Assembly: GCF_009728935.1 (NCBI RefSeq) | Contig: NZ_CP034235.1 | Coordinates: forward strand, 3,510,001 to 3,574,000 | Length of the DNA stretch: 64,000 bases | Source of the DNA: Paenibacillus psychroresistens | GTDB taxonomy: Bacteria; Bacillota; Bacilli; Paenibacillales; NBRC-103111 | Reading direction: 5' to 3' | Part shown: positions 24,879 to 34,091 of the stretch, one piece after another | Position numbering within the stretch: position 1 is the stretch's first letter | Layout of the letters: the number at the start of each line of letters is the position of its first letter | The notes under the pieces: model-generated | The model's input: only the letters and a program-made list of their open reading frames with translations | The model's database searches: none | Told to the model about the DNA's origin: nothing | Program-made: the position numbers and the translations under genes

Positions 24879-25781
24879 TTGAAAGCAGAAATGGAAGAAT
24901 CGGGACTTAGTGGTTTTGAAAGATTTTTGTATATATTCTTCATTCCGATTGTTTTTGCAGTCATCGGTATAGGTGTGCTACTCTCTTTGTTCGATACCAA
25001 TATTTATAATGACATTCTTAAACAAGGCAATAAGATTCCTTTTATAGGTGCGCTTGTACCTGAACCCAAAACTGAAGTAAAGACAGAAGATCCAGCAACT
25101 GAGATACCAGAGATTCGAATTAAGAATCAAGATCAGAAAATTGCCGATCTAACTAAAAAACTCGCTGATCAAGAAAATGCGATGAAAGCCGCAGATACAT
25201 CAACACTCCAAAAAGATCAGACGATCAAAGATCTACAAGCCAAAGGTGTAGCTTTGGAAGAACAATTAAAAACGAAAACACAGAGTGATGAAGAATATCA
25301 CAATCAAATAAAGCTTACAGCTGAAATGTATGCCAAAATGAATCCAAGCAAGTCAGCACCTATCTTAGAAAATCTGACTTTGCAAGAAAGAGTTTTGGTG
25401 CTTAGCCAAATGAAACAAGCTGATCAGGTTAAGGTTCTGGAAAAAATGGATCCGATTAAGGCAGCAGAGGCATCCATTTACCTGAAAGATGTTGTCAGTG
25501 CCAAGGATCGTGAAATTGCTGCACTCCAAGATCGAATTAAACTAAATGACAGCACAGTAGCTTCACAGGAAATTACTAGGAATGATTTGGGGCAAACCTT
25601 TGCTGCTATGACCGCGAAGAGTGCTGCTACCGTGCTGCTCCAAATGCAATCTATAACGCCGGCTAAGGTTGTTGATATTCTTAATGCCATGGATAATGCT
25701 AGCCGAGCCAAAGTAATGACTGCTTTAGCTGATCTTTCTAAAGAAACAGCGGCTGCCATTACAACTAAACTAGCACCATGA
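24879..25781 (+). CDS. ylxF: YlxF/MotE-type membrane protein with MgtE-N-like domain
   Basis: 300 residues from TTG 24879, placed 9 bases after AGGAG; TTG 24870 abuts the SD. One membrane helix at about 18-40 (FLYIFFIPIVFAVIGIGVLL), a coiled-coil stalk (~75-150, QKIADLTKKLADQENAM), then an MgtE N-terminal-like helical domain in two repeats (KSAPILENLTLQERVLVLSQ and SAATVLLQMQSITPAKVVDI). The same gene sits between fliJ and fliK in Bacillus (ylxF). In alphaproteobacteria MotE is a MotC chaperone; the firmicute role is not settled. Confidence 0.8.
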   Translation: MKAEMEESGLSGFERFLYIFFIPIVFAVIGIGVLLSLFDTNIYNDILKQGNKIPFIGALVPEPKTEVKTEDPATEIPEIRIKNQDQKIADLTKKLADQENAMKAADTSTLQKDQTIKDLQAKGVALEEQLKTKTQSDEEYHNQIKLTAEMYAKMNPSKSAPILENLTLQERVLVLSQMKQADQVKVLEKMDPIKAAEASIYLKDVVSAKDREIAALQDRIKLNDSTVASQEITRNDLGQTFAAMTAKSAATVLLQMQSITPAKVVDILNAMDNASRAKVMTALADLSKETAAAITTKLAP

Positions 25782-25817
25782 TAGATAGAGTTATTATTTG
25801 AGAGGAGGTGAAAAAAT

Positions 25818-27308
25818 ATGGATATGACAGCCCAATCTACAGTAGCTGCAATACTAGCACCCGTTACTCCCGCAAGTGGAACTGCTGCTTCTGCTAAGGC
25901 AACAGCTCAAACCGTGCAAGTAAATGGGAAAGAAACTAAATCTTTTACAGATGTGCTTAGTCAAGCTTTGACTGGCCAAGCTGAAGATCAACCCAGTGAT
26001 GAAGCAACAGGATTAGAAGCCTTGCTGCAAACTCTCTCCCCTGCCTTGTTAATGGCACTTATTACCCAAGGTCAAGCAGATAAGCTTGAAACAGGTGAGG
26101 TAGAAAAAACAGAATTAGACCCAGCAATTGTCAAAGCATTGCAAGCTTTAGATGAGCAATCTGATGCTTTAAATCAACTCATCGACAGTGGTGCATTTCA
26201 ACAATGGCTCTCAAAAGTTAGCGATTTGTTGACTTCGATGAAACCTGCTGATCCTAAAGCTGTTGCAACAGTTGATACTGAGAATGTTTTGCAAGTTTCT
26301 GATGAACAAGCCTTACCGAAAACAGCTGTGCAAGCTCAAGCGATTGTGAATCAGTTTATGACTGCGCTTAGTCAGAATAAAGACAGCTTATTGTTTCAGC
26401 AATTAGTCGAAAGCTTTCAAGAAATCGTTACGCCTGTGCTTATAGCACAAGCAGCACCTAAAGTGCTAGCGAACCCGACTAAAGCTTCAAACAACAGCTT
26501 AATTCCTGAGGTAAGCAATAAAGTAAACGAATCATTATCAAAGCTGCAAGCAACTGTCCAAGCATTGCTTGGAGATAGTTCAACGGCAGAAACTGCTGAA
26601 GTTAAAGAAGGCGATTCTAAATTAGCCTTCAAGATACAAGCACTGCAAGGGAATAAGCAATTCGCACAGCTTGATGCTTTATCCGCCAAAAGTGGAATGG
26701 CAGATCGCATGATGATAGCTGCTATGCAATCGGGTATCGGTTCAGATGAAGAAGCGACTACTGATGTATTAGCCCCAACCAATACACTTGCTTTTCAAGA
26801 TTTAACGCGTATGCTGCAAACGGAGCAAGTTAAAGCAGCACAACCAATCACAGCTCAAAGCTTTGTACAAGACATGAGCCAATTGGTTATGAAGAATTTC
26901 AAGGTAGATGCGTTGAACGGTTTCTCAGAAGCTAATCTAACATTGTCACCAGAAAACTTGGGTCAAGTGAATGTAAAACTCACTATGCATAACGGTCAGC
27001 TTGTCGCTCATTTCGCAGCACAGACATTGCTTGGTAAAGAGATGCTAGAAGGTCAATTATCACAATTAAAGCTATCTTTACAAGGTCAAGGCTTGCAAGT
27101 TGAAAAACTTGAGGTAACTCAAAGCAGCAACTTACAATCAAGCATGTTTCAAGATCAAAGACAACAGCAATTCAGTCAGCAATTTGCACGTCAGAATAAG
27201 AGCAATTACAGTACTTTGGATGCTTTGCCTGAATCCTTTTCAGTCGAAATGGCGAATATGGCTAAAGCTAGCAAGGCTTACGGTAATGCGTTTAATGCAA
27301 CAGCTTAA
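25818..27308 (+). CDS. fliK: Flagellar hook-length control protein FliK
   Basis: Secreted ruler that switches export from hook to filament type. 496 residues with a perfect SD (GAGGAGGTG). Ala/Gln/Thr-rich N-terminal and central parts; C-terminal FliK domain at ~375-440 with ANLTLSPENLGQVNVKLTMH and LSLQGQGLQVEKLEV, then a Gln-rich tail. It is the classical FliK; a second FliK-like protein is encoded at 428-2230. Confidence 0.93.
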   Translation: MDMTAQSTVAAILAPVTPASGTAASAKATAQTVQVNGKETKSFTDVLSQALTGQAEDQPSDEATGLEALLQTLSPALLMALITQGQADKLETGEVEKTELDPAIVKALQALDEQSDALNQLIDSGAFQQWLSKVSDLLTSMKPADPKAVATVDTENVLQVSDEQALPKTAVQAQAIVNQFMTALSQNKDSLLFQQLVESFQEIVTPVLIAQAAPKVLANPTKASNNSLIPEVSNKVNESLSKLQATVQALLGDSSTAETAEVKEGDSKLAFKIQALQGNKQFAQLDALSAKSGMADRMMIAAMQSGIGSDEEATTDVLAPTNTLAFQDLTRMLQTEQVKAAQPITAQSFVQDMSQLVMKNFKVDALNGFSEANLTLSPENLGQVNVKLTMHNGQLVAHFAAQTLLGKEMLEGQLSQLKLSLQGQGLQVEKLEVTQSSNLQSSMFQDQRQQQFSQQFARQNKSNYSTLDALPESFSVEMANMAKASKAYGNAFNATA

Positions 27309-27338
27309 TGCAACATAGTTTATACAGGAGGTGAAACC

Positions 27339-27797
27339 ATGGCATCACCAATTGGTAATGTTAAGGATATTATTGCTCAGAATAGCCCAAGAGGTACAAC
27401 AAAAGATGCTTCAAAAACACTAGGTAAAGATGATTTTTTGAAGATATTGATTACTCAGCTTCAACATCAAGATCCATCACAACCGCTTGAGGATAAAGAA
27501 TTTATTGCTCAAATGGCACAGTTCACTTCACTTGAGCAGCTTTCAAACATGAATACAGAAATGAAAGCCTTACGTCAAACAATGGGACTTTCTCCTGCCT
27601 TCATTGGTAAAGAGATCAGTTGGTCCAAAACAGACTCGTTAGGCAATACAGTTGTAAACACAGGTATAGTGGATGCGTTAAAATATAAAGACGGTATTCA
27701 ATATGCAAGTGTTGGAGGAGAGGAGGTTTCTCTGGATCAGATCGTTAAGGTAACGAACGCAACCGAAACCAAGTCCGAGACTGAAACTCCAGAGTAA
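27339..27797 (+). CDS. flgD: Flagellar hook assembly scaffold FlgD
   Basis: Hook cap on which FlgE subunits assemble; removed later. 152 residues with the FlgD N-terminal motif GKDDFLKILITQLQHQDPSQ and QMAQFTSLEQLSNM, and a short C-terminal beta part (GKEISWSKTDSLGN, IVDALKYKDG). SD AGGAGGTGA precedes ATG 27339. Equivalent to ylxG of Bacillus. Confidence 0.96.
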   Translation: MASPIGNVKDIIAQNSPRGTTKDASKTLGKDDFLKILITQLQHQDPSQPLEDKEFIAQMAQFTSLEQLSNMNTEMKALRQTMGLSPAFIGKEISWSKTDSLGNTVVNTGIVDALKYKDGIQYASVGGEEVSLDQIVKVTNATETKSETETPE

Positions 27798-27801
27798 TGC
27801 C

Positions 27802-28188
27802 ATGACCGAAAAAATTTCAATTGGGCAACTATACCCAACAACCGTAACACCTGCATCTCTGCGACAACCCAAAGCTAATTTAAATAAGGCTCTGCAGAAT
27901 GGTCAGTCGTTTGATCAAATTTTCAAAGATAAAATGGTGCGATTTAGTCATCATGCAGAGCAAAGATTAGAACAACGAGGTATCCAGCTACAGCCAGAGC
28001 AACTGGCCAAGATTGAATCTGCCATTGATAAAGCTGCTGCTAAGGGTGCGAAGGACTCTTTAATCTTATTCAAAGATATGGCTTTCATTGTGAATGTTAA
28101 AAACCGCACAATTGTCACCGCTTTGGATAGCGCATCTATGCAGGATAACGTTTTCACTCAAATTGATAGTGCTGTAGTTATTACTTAA
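27802..28188 (+). CDS. Flagellar operon protein, TIGR02530 family
   Basis: 128 residues with the core FSHHAEQRLEQRGIQLQPEQ and AKGAKDSLILFKDMAFIVNV, a small family found only in firmicute flagellar operons between flgD and flgE. No signal peptide or membrane helix. ATG 27802 lies 4 bases after flgD; the SD is weak and within flgD, so translation is probably coupled. Function not established; a hook-assembly role is suggested by location. Confidence 0.8.
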   Translation: MTEKISIGQLYPTTVTPASLRQPKANLNKALQNGQSFDQIFKDKMVRFSHHAEQRLEQRGIQLQPEQLAKIESAIDKAAAKGAKDSLILFKDMAFIVNVKNRTIVTALDSASMQDNVFTQIDSAVVIT

Positions 28189-28297
28189 ATCAATAGGCTG
28201 GACCTCATTATTGGAAGCCTAGGTTGTGGACCGAACGAAGCAACCGCCAATCAACAAGAATTTCAGATACCATACTTTAAAGGAGGACCCAAAATAT

Positions 28298-29119
28298 ATG
28301 TTAAGATCACTTTATTCAGGCGTTTCAGGTATGCGCGGTTTTCAAAACAAGCTTGACGTCATCGGTAATAATATTGCTAACGTCAACACAATTGGTTTTA
28401 AAATGGGCCGTGTAATGTTTAAAGATATTTTAAGCCAAACTGTTGGTGGAGTTACAGCACCAGGAGAAAACCAAGGTGGGGTAAATGCTAAGCAAGTTGG
28501 TTTAGGTGTTGCTATTGGCTCGATTGACACCATTCATACACCTGGTAGTGCACAAACAACCAATGTATCAACTGATTTACGTATTGATGGAGATGGATTC
28601 TTTGCCGTCAAAGCAAGTACTGATCAAGAAACACCGTATTTAACTAGAGCAGGTAATTTCACTATCGATGCCAACAGAGATCTCGTCACTTCTGACGGTA
28701 TGTATGTTATGAATTTTGGGGGTACAGATAAAATAAGTTTACCAGTAGAAATAACTGCATTTACCATTGGACAAGATGGTCGAATTATTGGGATAGATAA
28801 TAACGGAGCATCCACTATTACGGATTTTCAAATTGGGGTAGTTAAAATCACCAATCCTTCAGGTTTAGAGAAAATTGGCGGCAATTTATACCGTACTAAC
28901 TCTAACTCGGATGTAAATCCAACACCAGATGTTGTAGCGCCCAACGATGCGGCATTAGGAACAGGTTCGATCGTTTCCGGCCAACTGGAAATGTCGAATG
29001 TTGACTTAACCTCTGAATTTACAGAAATGATTATTGCACAGCGTGGCTTTCAATCGAATTCGCGCATTATTACAACATCTGATGAAATTCTACAAGAAAT
29101 TGTAAACTTGAAACACTAA
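28298..29119 (+). CDS. flgE: Flagellar hook protein FlgE (FlgG-like short form)
   Basis: 273 residues from ATG 28298 (SD AAAGGAGGA); a longer in-frame opening at 28226 has no SD. N-terminus MLRSLYSGVSGMRGFQNKLD and IGNNIANVNTIGFK, C-terminus NVDLTSEFTEMIIAQRGFQS, the rod/hook family ends. Many annotation sets call this size FlgG; position between flgD and swrD-fliL is that of B. subtilis flgE (264 aa). Exported by the type III system, polymerises into the hook. Confidence 0.93.
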   Translation: MLRSLYSGVSGMRGFQNKLDVIGNNIANVNTIGFKMGRVMFKDILSQTVGGVTAPGENQGGVNAKQVGLGVAIGSIDTIHTPGSAQTTNVSTDLRIDGDGFFAVKASTDQETPYLTRAGNFTIDANRDLVTSDGMYVMNFGGTDKISLPVEITAFTIGQDGRIIGIDNNGASTITDFQIGVVKITNPSGLEKIGGNLYRTNSNSDVNPTPDVVAPNDAALGTGSIVSGQLEMSNVDLTSEFTEMIIAQRGFQSNSRIITTSDEILQEIVNLKH

Positions 29120-29136
29120 GATTTAGTAATGGAATA

Positions 29137-29161
29137 ACGGGGTGGATTGCTTCCACCCCGG
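29137..29161 (+). repeat. GC-rich intercistronic hairpin between flgE and swrD
   Basis: CGGGGTGGA (29138-29146) pairs perfectly with TCCACCCCG (29152-29160), loop TTGCT. No T run follows, so it is not a normal terminator. Its GC content stands out from the surroundings. It may protect or process the flgE mRNA end to raise FlgE relative to the downstream genes. Confidence 0.7.
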
Positions 29162-29185
29162 CACTTTCATGATGGAGGGACTCTA

Positions 29186-29410
29186 ATGCTTGCTCTAACT
29201 CGGTTGAATGGAAAACAGTTGATAGTAAATGCTTTACTCATCGAATCGATAGAAGAAACTCCGGACACCATGCTTACCTTAATTACGGGGAAAAAAATTA
29301 TGGTTCTCGAGAAGGCACCTGATGTGGTAAGCTTAGTAGAATCTTATTTAAAGCGTATTGGCACGGTAAATGCAACAATTAAAAGTTTAGAAGTAAGGGA
29401 GGAATCATAG
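29186..29410 (+). CDS. swrD: SwrD/FlbD family flagellar protein
   Basis: 74 residues from ATG 29186 (SD GGAGGG); an earlier in-frame start lies inside the hairpin. MLALTRLNGKQLIVNALLIE, then SIEETPDTMLTLITGKK and ES..KRIG match the FlbD family. In B. subtilis SwrD (YlzI) is needed for full motor torque and swarming. Directly precedes fliL, as there. Confidence 0.92.
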   Translation: MLALTRLNGKQLIVNALLIESIEETPDTMLTLITGKKIMVLEKAPDVVSLVESYLKRIGTVNATIKSLEVREES

Positions 29411-29887
29411 GTGTTTAAAAAATTACTACCGGTTATGATTGCAGTTCTTGTCGTAATCACCTTGATTCTGATTGCTACATATTTTTTATGGGATGTTTTC
29501 ATGAATAAAGACAAAACAACAGATCCAGCTACTGAAGCGATAAGCTCAGTAAAACATGTTACACCTAAACCGCCTTCAGCTGCCAAAGTAAAATCATTAA
29601 CGGTTACTTTGAAAGATATAACGACAAATCTCGCTACAAAAAATAAAATAATTGTTGTCGGATTTGCATTTGTTTTGGAGAATAAAGCGGCCATGCACGA
29701 ATTTACTGATTTAGAAATAAAGGTTAAATCTGTGATTAATCAAACCTTAGCTGATTTAACTGTCGAGCAAGTGACAGGGTCTGCAGGGCAAGATACTTTA
29801 AAATCTACGCTAATGAATAAAATTAATGCTTTCATGGAAGAAGGCAAAGTAACAGAGATTAATATCCCTAATATCATAACCCAATAA
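29411..29887 (+). CDS. fliL: Flagellar basal-body-associated protein FliL
   Basis: Membrane protein that surrounds the stators and supports torque. 158 residues from GTG 29411, overlapping no base of swrD. One N-terminal membrane helix at ~8-30 (VMIAVLVVITLILIATYFL) and an extracellular stomatin-like domain (LTVTLKDITTNLA..., EFTDLEIKVKSVI, LKSTLMNKINAFM). Typical length. Confidence 0.93.
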   Translation: MFKKLLPVMIAVLVVITLILIATYFLWDVFMNKDKTTDPATEAISSVKHVTPKPPSAAKVKSLTVTLKDITTNLATKNKIIVVGFAFVLENKAAMHEFTDLEIKVKSVINQTLADLTVEQVTGSAGQDTLKSTLMNKINAFMEEGKVTEINIPNIITQ

Positions 29888-29924
29888 TGTCTTATTATTA
29901 ATCTGTTTGAAGGGGGTGACTCTA

Positions 29925-30923
29925 TTGGTTGACGTACTCTCGCAAAATGAGATTGATGCCCTGCTTGCGGCGCTATCATCTGGTGAGATGGATGCAGAAG
30001 AACTAAAAAAAGAAGAAACGCAAAAGAAAGTGCGGTCTTATGATTTTAAGAGGGCTACGAGATTCTCTAAAGATCATCTTCGCAGCTTGACGCGAATTCA
30101 TGAGAATTTTGCTCGATTGTTGACCACTTATTTTTCTACGCAGCTAAGAACCTTCGTACAAATAAGCGTGGTACAAGTAGAGCAGCTGCCTTATGACGAG
30201 TTTATTCGTTCCATTCCGAAAATGACTATTTTGAATATTTTTGAAGCAGATCCGTTAGAAGGCAGAATGGTACTGGAAGTCCATCCCAATGTTGCTTATG
30301 CTATGTTGGATCGGCTATTAGGAGGTACGGGTGCCTCGCCAACTAAAATTAACGCATTGACTGAAATTGAGAATATCATTTTAGAGCGAATTTTTAGTAG
30401 AGCATTGGAAACCTTACAAGAAGCATGGAAGACTGTGGCTGATGTATTTCCGAGTTTAGAAGCTTTGGAAACTAACCCGCAATTCATGCAAATTGCTTCT
30501 GCTAATGACACAATTGCCTTGATATCTTTAAGTACCAAGATTGGCGACACAACAGGGATGATCAATTTATGTATTCCACATGTTGTGATTGAGCCGATTA
30601 TGCCTAGATTATCTGTTCACCATATGTTTGTCACACATAAGAAAACCAAGACGGATGAAGAAACCGAGGCTTTGCAAAGCAGAGTAAACAAAGCAAAGCT
30701 GCCGATTATTGCAGAATTAGGGCATTCTTCCATATCGATCAGAGAATTCCTAGGTTTAGCAGTTGGTGATGTGATAAGTCTGGATAAGTCGGTTGATGAA
30801 GGGCTTCATGTCAAGGTCGGCGAGAAATTGAAATTTATCGGTAGTCCAGGCATCGTAAAAGGAAAAGTAGCTTTACAAATTAGTGAAATCGTGAGTGAAG
30901 GGGTGGAAGAAGATGACGAATAA
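29925..30923 (+). CDS. fliM: Flagellar motor switch protein FliM
   Basis: C-ring protein that binds phospho-CheY. About 332 residues from TTG 29925 (MVDVLSQNEIDALLAALSSG) with SD AGGGGGTGA; TTG 29907 is upstream of the SD. The N-terminal EIDALL peptide is the CheY-binding tail. Middle CheC-like domain (RTFVQISVVQVEQLPYDEF, GGTGASP) and C-terminal FliN-like domain (LGHSSISIREFLGLAVGDVI). Overlaps fliY. Confidence 0.95.
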   Translation: MVDVLSQNEIDALLAALSSGEMDAEELKKEETQKKVRSYDFKRATRFSKDHLRSLTRIHENFARLLTTYFSTQLRTFVQISVVQVEQLPYDEFIRSIPKMTILNIFEADPLEGRMVLEVHPNVAYAMLDRLLGGTGASPTKINALTEIENIILERIFSRALETLQEAWKTVADVFPSLEALETNPQFMQIASANDTIALISLSTKIGDTTGMINLCIPHVVIEPIMPRLSVHHMFVTHKKTKTDEETEALQSRVNKAKLPIIAELGHSSISIREFLGLAVGDVISLDKSVDEGLHVKVGEKLKFIGSPGIVKGKVALQISEIVSEGVEEDDE

Positions 30924-32229
30924 TAAGGATTATTTGTCTCAAGAGGAAATCGATGCTCTACTAAAGCAATCATCTGATGATCCAATGGATAGCCCATCTG
31001 GCACAGGAATTGACAATTACTTGTCTTCTTTAGAGCAAGATGCACTGGGTGAGATTGGTAATATTACTTTTGGTAGTGCTGCAACCGCACTTTCTACATT
31101 GTTAGGTAAGAAGGTTGATATCACTACACCTAAAGTCTCGATGATTACGCATGAAGAGCTGCAAGACGAATTTCCGATCCCACACGTAGCGGTTAATGTG
31201 AATTATGTGGATGGCTTTCACGGCATGAATCTGCTTGTGATCAAAACAAGAGATGCCCAAGTAATTGCAGATTTAATGATGGGTGGAGATGGCGCAGGAC
31301 AGTTAGGTGAGCTGAGCGAAATTCATATTAGCGCAGTTCAAGAAGCAATGAACCAAATGATGGGTTCATCTGCTACGTCCATGTCAACCATATTTAATCG
31401 TTTTGTTAACATCTCACCGCCTGGAATTAATATACTTAACTTGGCGGGTGGAGAAGGTCAAGCTGAAATCCCTCAGGAAGATATTTTTATTAAGATATCC
31501 TTCCGTTTAATTATAGGTGATTTAATTGATTCAACCCTTATGCAGCTTTTACCGGTTTCTTTTGCAAGAGACATGGTTTCGATCTTAATGGGTGGCAGTG
31601 AAATGGTGGATGATCATATTGATGCGGTTCAACCTCCGAAGATTGATTATTCCATCCCAATGGACATACCAGCTGCGCAACCTCCTATGCAACAACCGAT
31701 GTATGAGCAACCCATGTATGAGCAGCCGATGTACCAGCAACCGATGTATGAACAACCTATGTATCAGCAGCCTATGAATCCACAGCAGCCGATGTATCAG
31801 CAGCCTATGAACCAACAACAACCGATGTATCAGCAACCGATGAATCAACAGCAGCCCATGTATCAACAGCCGCCACAACAGTACGGGAACATGATGAATA
31901 ATCGTAATGTGAATGTTCAACCTGTACAATTCAATAATTTAAATGCCGGCCCAGGAATGCAAGCAGATGAAACGAATTTAGGTCTGCTTTTGGACATTCC
32001 ACTTAAGGTAACCGTTGAGCTAGGAAGAACTCAAAAAGTAATAAAGGACATTCTTGAGCTTTCTCAAGGTTCGATTATCGAACTGGACAAGCTTGCAGGG
32101 GAACCAGTTGACATCCTTGTCAACAACAAGCTCATTGCTAAAGGAGAAGTTGTTGTAATTGATGAAAACTTTGGGGTTCGTGTCACGGATATTATTAATC
32201 AGTGGGATCGGATTCAAAAGTTACAATAA
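30913..32229 (+). CDS. fliY: Motor switch phosphatase FliY with expanded Gln/Met/Pro repeat
   Basis: Dephosphorylates CheY-P at the switch and replaces FliN. 438 residues from ATG 30913, overlapping fliM by 11 bases. N-terminal EIDALLKQ peptide; two CheC phosphatase segments (DALGEIGNITFGSAATALST and EIHISAVQEAMNQMMGSSAT); C-terminal FliN domain (LLLDIPLKVTVELGRTQKVI). Residues ~262-322 between them are made of PMYEQ/PMYQQ/PMNQQQ repeats (31696-31873), a linker longer and more regular than I would expect for the family. Confidence 0.95.
   Translation: MTNNKDYLSQEEIDALLKQSSDDPMDSPSGTGIDNYLSSLEQDALGEIGNITFGSAATALSTLLGKKVDITTPKVSMITHEELQDEFPIPHVAVNVNYVDGFHGMNLLVIKTRDAQVIADLMMGGDGAGQLGELSEIHISAVQEAMNQMMGSSATSMSTIFNRFVNISPPGINILNLAGGEGQAEIPQEDIFIKISFRLIIGDLIDSTLMQLLPVSFARDMVSILMGGSEMVDDHIDAVQPPKIDYSIPMDIPAAQPPMQQPMYEQPMYEQPMYQQPMYEQPMYQQPMNPQQPMYQQPMNQQQPMYQQPMNQQQPMYQQPPQQYGNMMNNRNVNVQPVQFNNLNAGPGMQADETNLGLLLDIPLKVTVELGRTQKVIKDILELSQGSIIELDKLAGEPVDILVNNKLIAKGEVVVIDENFGVRVTDIINQWDRIQKLQ
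31696..31873 (+). repeat. Coding tandem repeat in fliY
   Basis: Five 15-base units coding PMY(E/Q)Q, then three 33-base units coding PMN(P/Q)QQPMYQQ. Third-position changes between units (CCG/CCC/CCT, CAA/CAG) show they are not a fresh exact duplication. Encodes the flexible hinge between the CheC and FliN parts. Confidence 0.85.
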
Positions 32230-32255
32230 ATATATTCTAGGAGGATTGTTTACCG

Positions 32256-32618
32256 ATGGCTAACCGAATTTTAATTGTAGACGATGCAGCATTTATGAGA
32301 ATGATGATCCGTGATATTTTAACAAAAAATGGCTATGAAGTATGCGGAGAAGCCAATGATGGTGCACAAGCAATAGAGAAATTTAAAGAAGTTAAACCAG
32401 ATTTAGTTACGATGGATATCACAATGCCAGAAATGGACGGAATTGCTGCACTTAAAGAAATTAAGAAGATTGATCCGCTTGCTAAAGTAGTCATGTGTTC
32501 TGCAATGGGTCAACAAGCGATGGTTATTGATGCTATTCAAGCAGGAGCAAAAGATTTTATTGTTAAGCCATTCCAACCTGATCGTGTTATTGAAGCAATC
32601 AAGAAGACATTGGGTTAA
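32256..32618 (+). CDS. cheY: Chemotaxis response regulator CheY
   Basis: Single receiver domain, 120 residues, phosphorylated by CheA; CheY-P binds FliM and in Gram-positives promotes counter-clockwise rotation. Asp9/Asp10 acidic pair, phospho-Asp54 in LVTMDITMPEMDG, Ser/Thr region VVMCSAMGQQ, Lys in FIVKPF. SD AGGAGG upstream. Position after fliY as in Bacillus. Confidence 0.97.
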   Translation: MANRILIVDDAAFMRMMIRDILTKNGYEVCGEANDGAQAIEKFKEVKPDLVTMDITMPEMDGIAALKEIKKIDPLAKVVMCSAMGQQAMVIDAIQAGAKDFIVKPFQPDRVIEAIKKTLG

Positions 32619-32656
32619 TATCAAAGCCTAAGCGCCACACGAAAGGGATGTAAAGA

Positions 32657-33268
32657 TTGAAAAAACTAAGTAAATCTCCATTCATTTTCATGTCTCTATT
32701 AGGTATTATTTTATCTTTTGGATTTGCCTCTTATAGCTTTGCCGCTATCGATGAACCAGACAATGACATAGGCAGCATTGGAAATATTGGCAGCAGTATC
32801 AAAATGGTAGGTTACGTGATATTCTGCCTTATTCTTATTATTGCTTTATTCTTTGTCATCATTAAAGTAATCTCCCAAAAGAATAAATTAATGATGTCAG
32901 GACGTTCCGTTAAACTAATTGGCGGAGTAGCGATTGGACAGAATAAAACCATTCAAGTTGTCGAAGTAGGTCATACCTTATATGTTGTAGGGGTAGGCGA
33001 GAATGTTCAGCTTATTTCCAAGGTTGAAGATGCCGAAGAAATTGAGTTTATTATCAATAATATGCAAATCCGTGGTAATATGGATTTTCCATCTCTTGGT
33101 AAATGGTTCAAAGGTTTAAAGGGCGAAAAGCATATTGAAGAAGAAGACTTATCCCCATCGTTCCAGCAGGTATTTCATGAGAAAATGGAACGGATTTCGA
33201 ACCGCAAGCAACGTGTGGATGAATTGCTTCATAATGACAATGAATCAGATCGGTTGAATGATAAATGA
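32657..33268 (+). CDS. fliZ: Flagellar biosynthesis protein FliO (FliZ of Bacillus)
   Basis: Assists assembly of the FliP ring. 203 residues from TTG 32657. Signal-peptide-like N-terminus (FIFMSLLGIILSFGFASYSFA), a second membrane helix at ~53-72 (GYVIFCLILIIALFFVIIKV), then a cytoplasmic FliO domain (RSVKLIGGVAIGQNKTIQVV, HTLYVVGVGENVQLIS) and a charged tail. Overlaps fliP start (ATGA). Confidence 0.9.
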   Translation: MKKLSKSPFIFMSLLGIILSFGFASYSFAAIDEPDNDIGSIGNIGSSIKMVGYVIFCLILIIALFFVIIKVISQKNKLMMSGRSVKLIGGVAIGQNKTIQVVEVGHTLYVVGVGENVQLISKVEDAEEIEFIINNMQIRGNMDFPSLGKWFKGLKGEKHIEEEDLSPSFQQVFHEKMERISNRKQRVDELLHNDNESDRLNDK

Positions 33269-34068
33269 TGAAGAAGAAATTTTCAATATTACTCATTACT
33301 TTGTTTTTTTTGATGATTTCTGCTTCTGCTATTGCTACGGCCGCAGACGAACCTATCAACCCTGGCATTGATATAATACCTAGAATAAACATTAATATTG
33401 GCGGGAACGAAGGAGTGTCTGGTGCAACAAGCTCAACAGGCGCTTCTAGTACAATATCAATTATTTTGATGCTTACTGTTCTTAGTATTGCTCCTGCTAT
33501 TCTAGTATTGATGACTAGTTTTACAAGAATTGTCATTGTTTTGAGCTTTGTTCGAACATCTTTGGGAACCCAACAAATGCCACCTAATCAAGTATTAATT
33601 GGTCTTGCCATGTTCATGACACTGTTTGTAATGTCACCGACTTTAGGCGATATTAACAAACAAGCACTTCAGCCCTATCTCAAGAATGAAATAAACCAAA
33701 CGCAAGCATTACAAAATGCAGCACTGCCAATGAAGCGATTTATGGGTGCCCAAGTACGTGAAAAGGATTTAAAGCTTTTCCTTGATTATTCCAAAGCGGA
33801 ACGGCCAACCGGAATTGAAGATACACCTCTTACTGCACTTATTCCAGCTTTTGCAATTGGTGAAATGAAACGAGCATTTGAGATGGGCTTTATGATATTT
33901 ATCCCCTTTCTAGTGATTGATATGGTCATATCGAGTACTTTAATGGCTATGGGGATGATGATGCTGCCACCCGTCATGATATCTCTACCTTTCAAAATAT
34001 TGCTATTTATTCTGGTCGATGGCTGGTACTTGATTGTAAAATCCTTATTATTAAGTTTTAGAGTCTGA
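33265..34068 (+). CDS. fliP: Flagellar export gate protein FliP
   Basis: Core of the FliPQR export gate. 267 residues with cleavable signal peptide (LLITLFFLMISASAIATA), a Gly/Ser/Thr-rich periplasmic stretch, and the signature TSFTRIVIVLSFVRTSLGTQ plus PFLVIDMVISSTLMAMGMMM. ATG 33268 is an alternative start one codon later. Confidence 0.96.
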   Translation: MMKKKFSILLITLFFLMISASAIATAADEPINPGIDIIPRININIGGNEGVSGATSSTGASSTISIILMLTVLSIAPAILVLMTSFTRIVIVLSFVRTSLGTQQMPPNQVLIGLAMFMTLFVMSPTLGDINKQALQPYLKNEINQTQALQNAALPMKRFMGAQVREKDLKLFLDYSKAERPTGIEDTPLTALIPAFAIGEMKRAFEMGFMIFIPFLVIDMVISSTLMAMGMMMLPPVMISLPFKILLFILVDGWYLIVKSLLLSFRV

Positions 34069-34091
34069 TATGAATAAAGAGGAGATCTATC

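Noticed and set aside
31696..31873. Regular repeats considered as a CRISPR array
   Set aside because: Units are contiguous, in frame and code for the FliY linker; there are no unique spacers and no cas genes.
31585..31929. Minus-strand open frame rich in LLIHRL repeats
   Set aside because: It is the antisense reading of the fliY PMYQQ repeat; no SD and no independent support.
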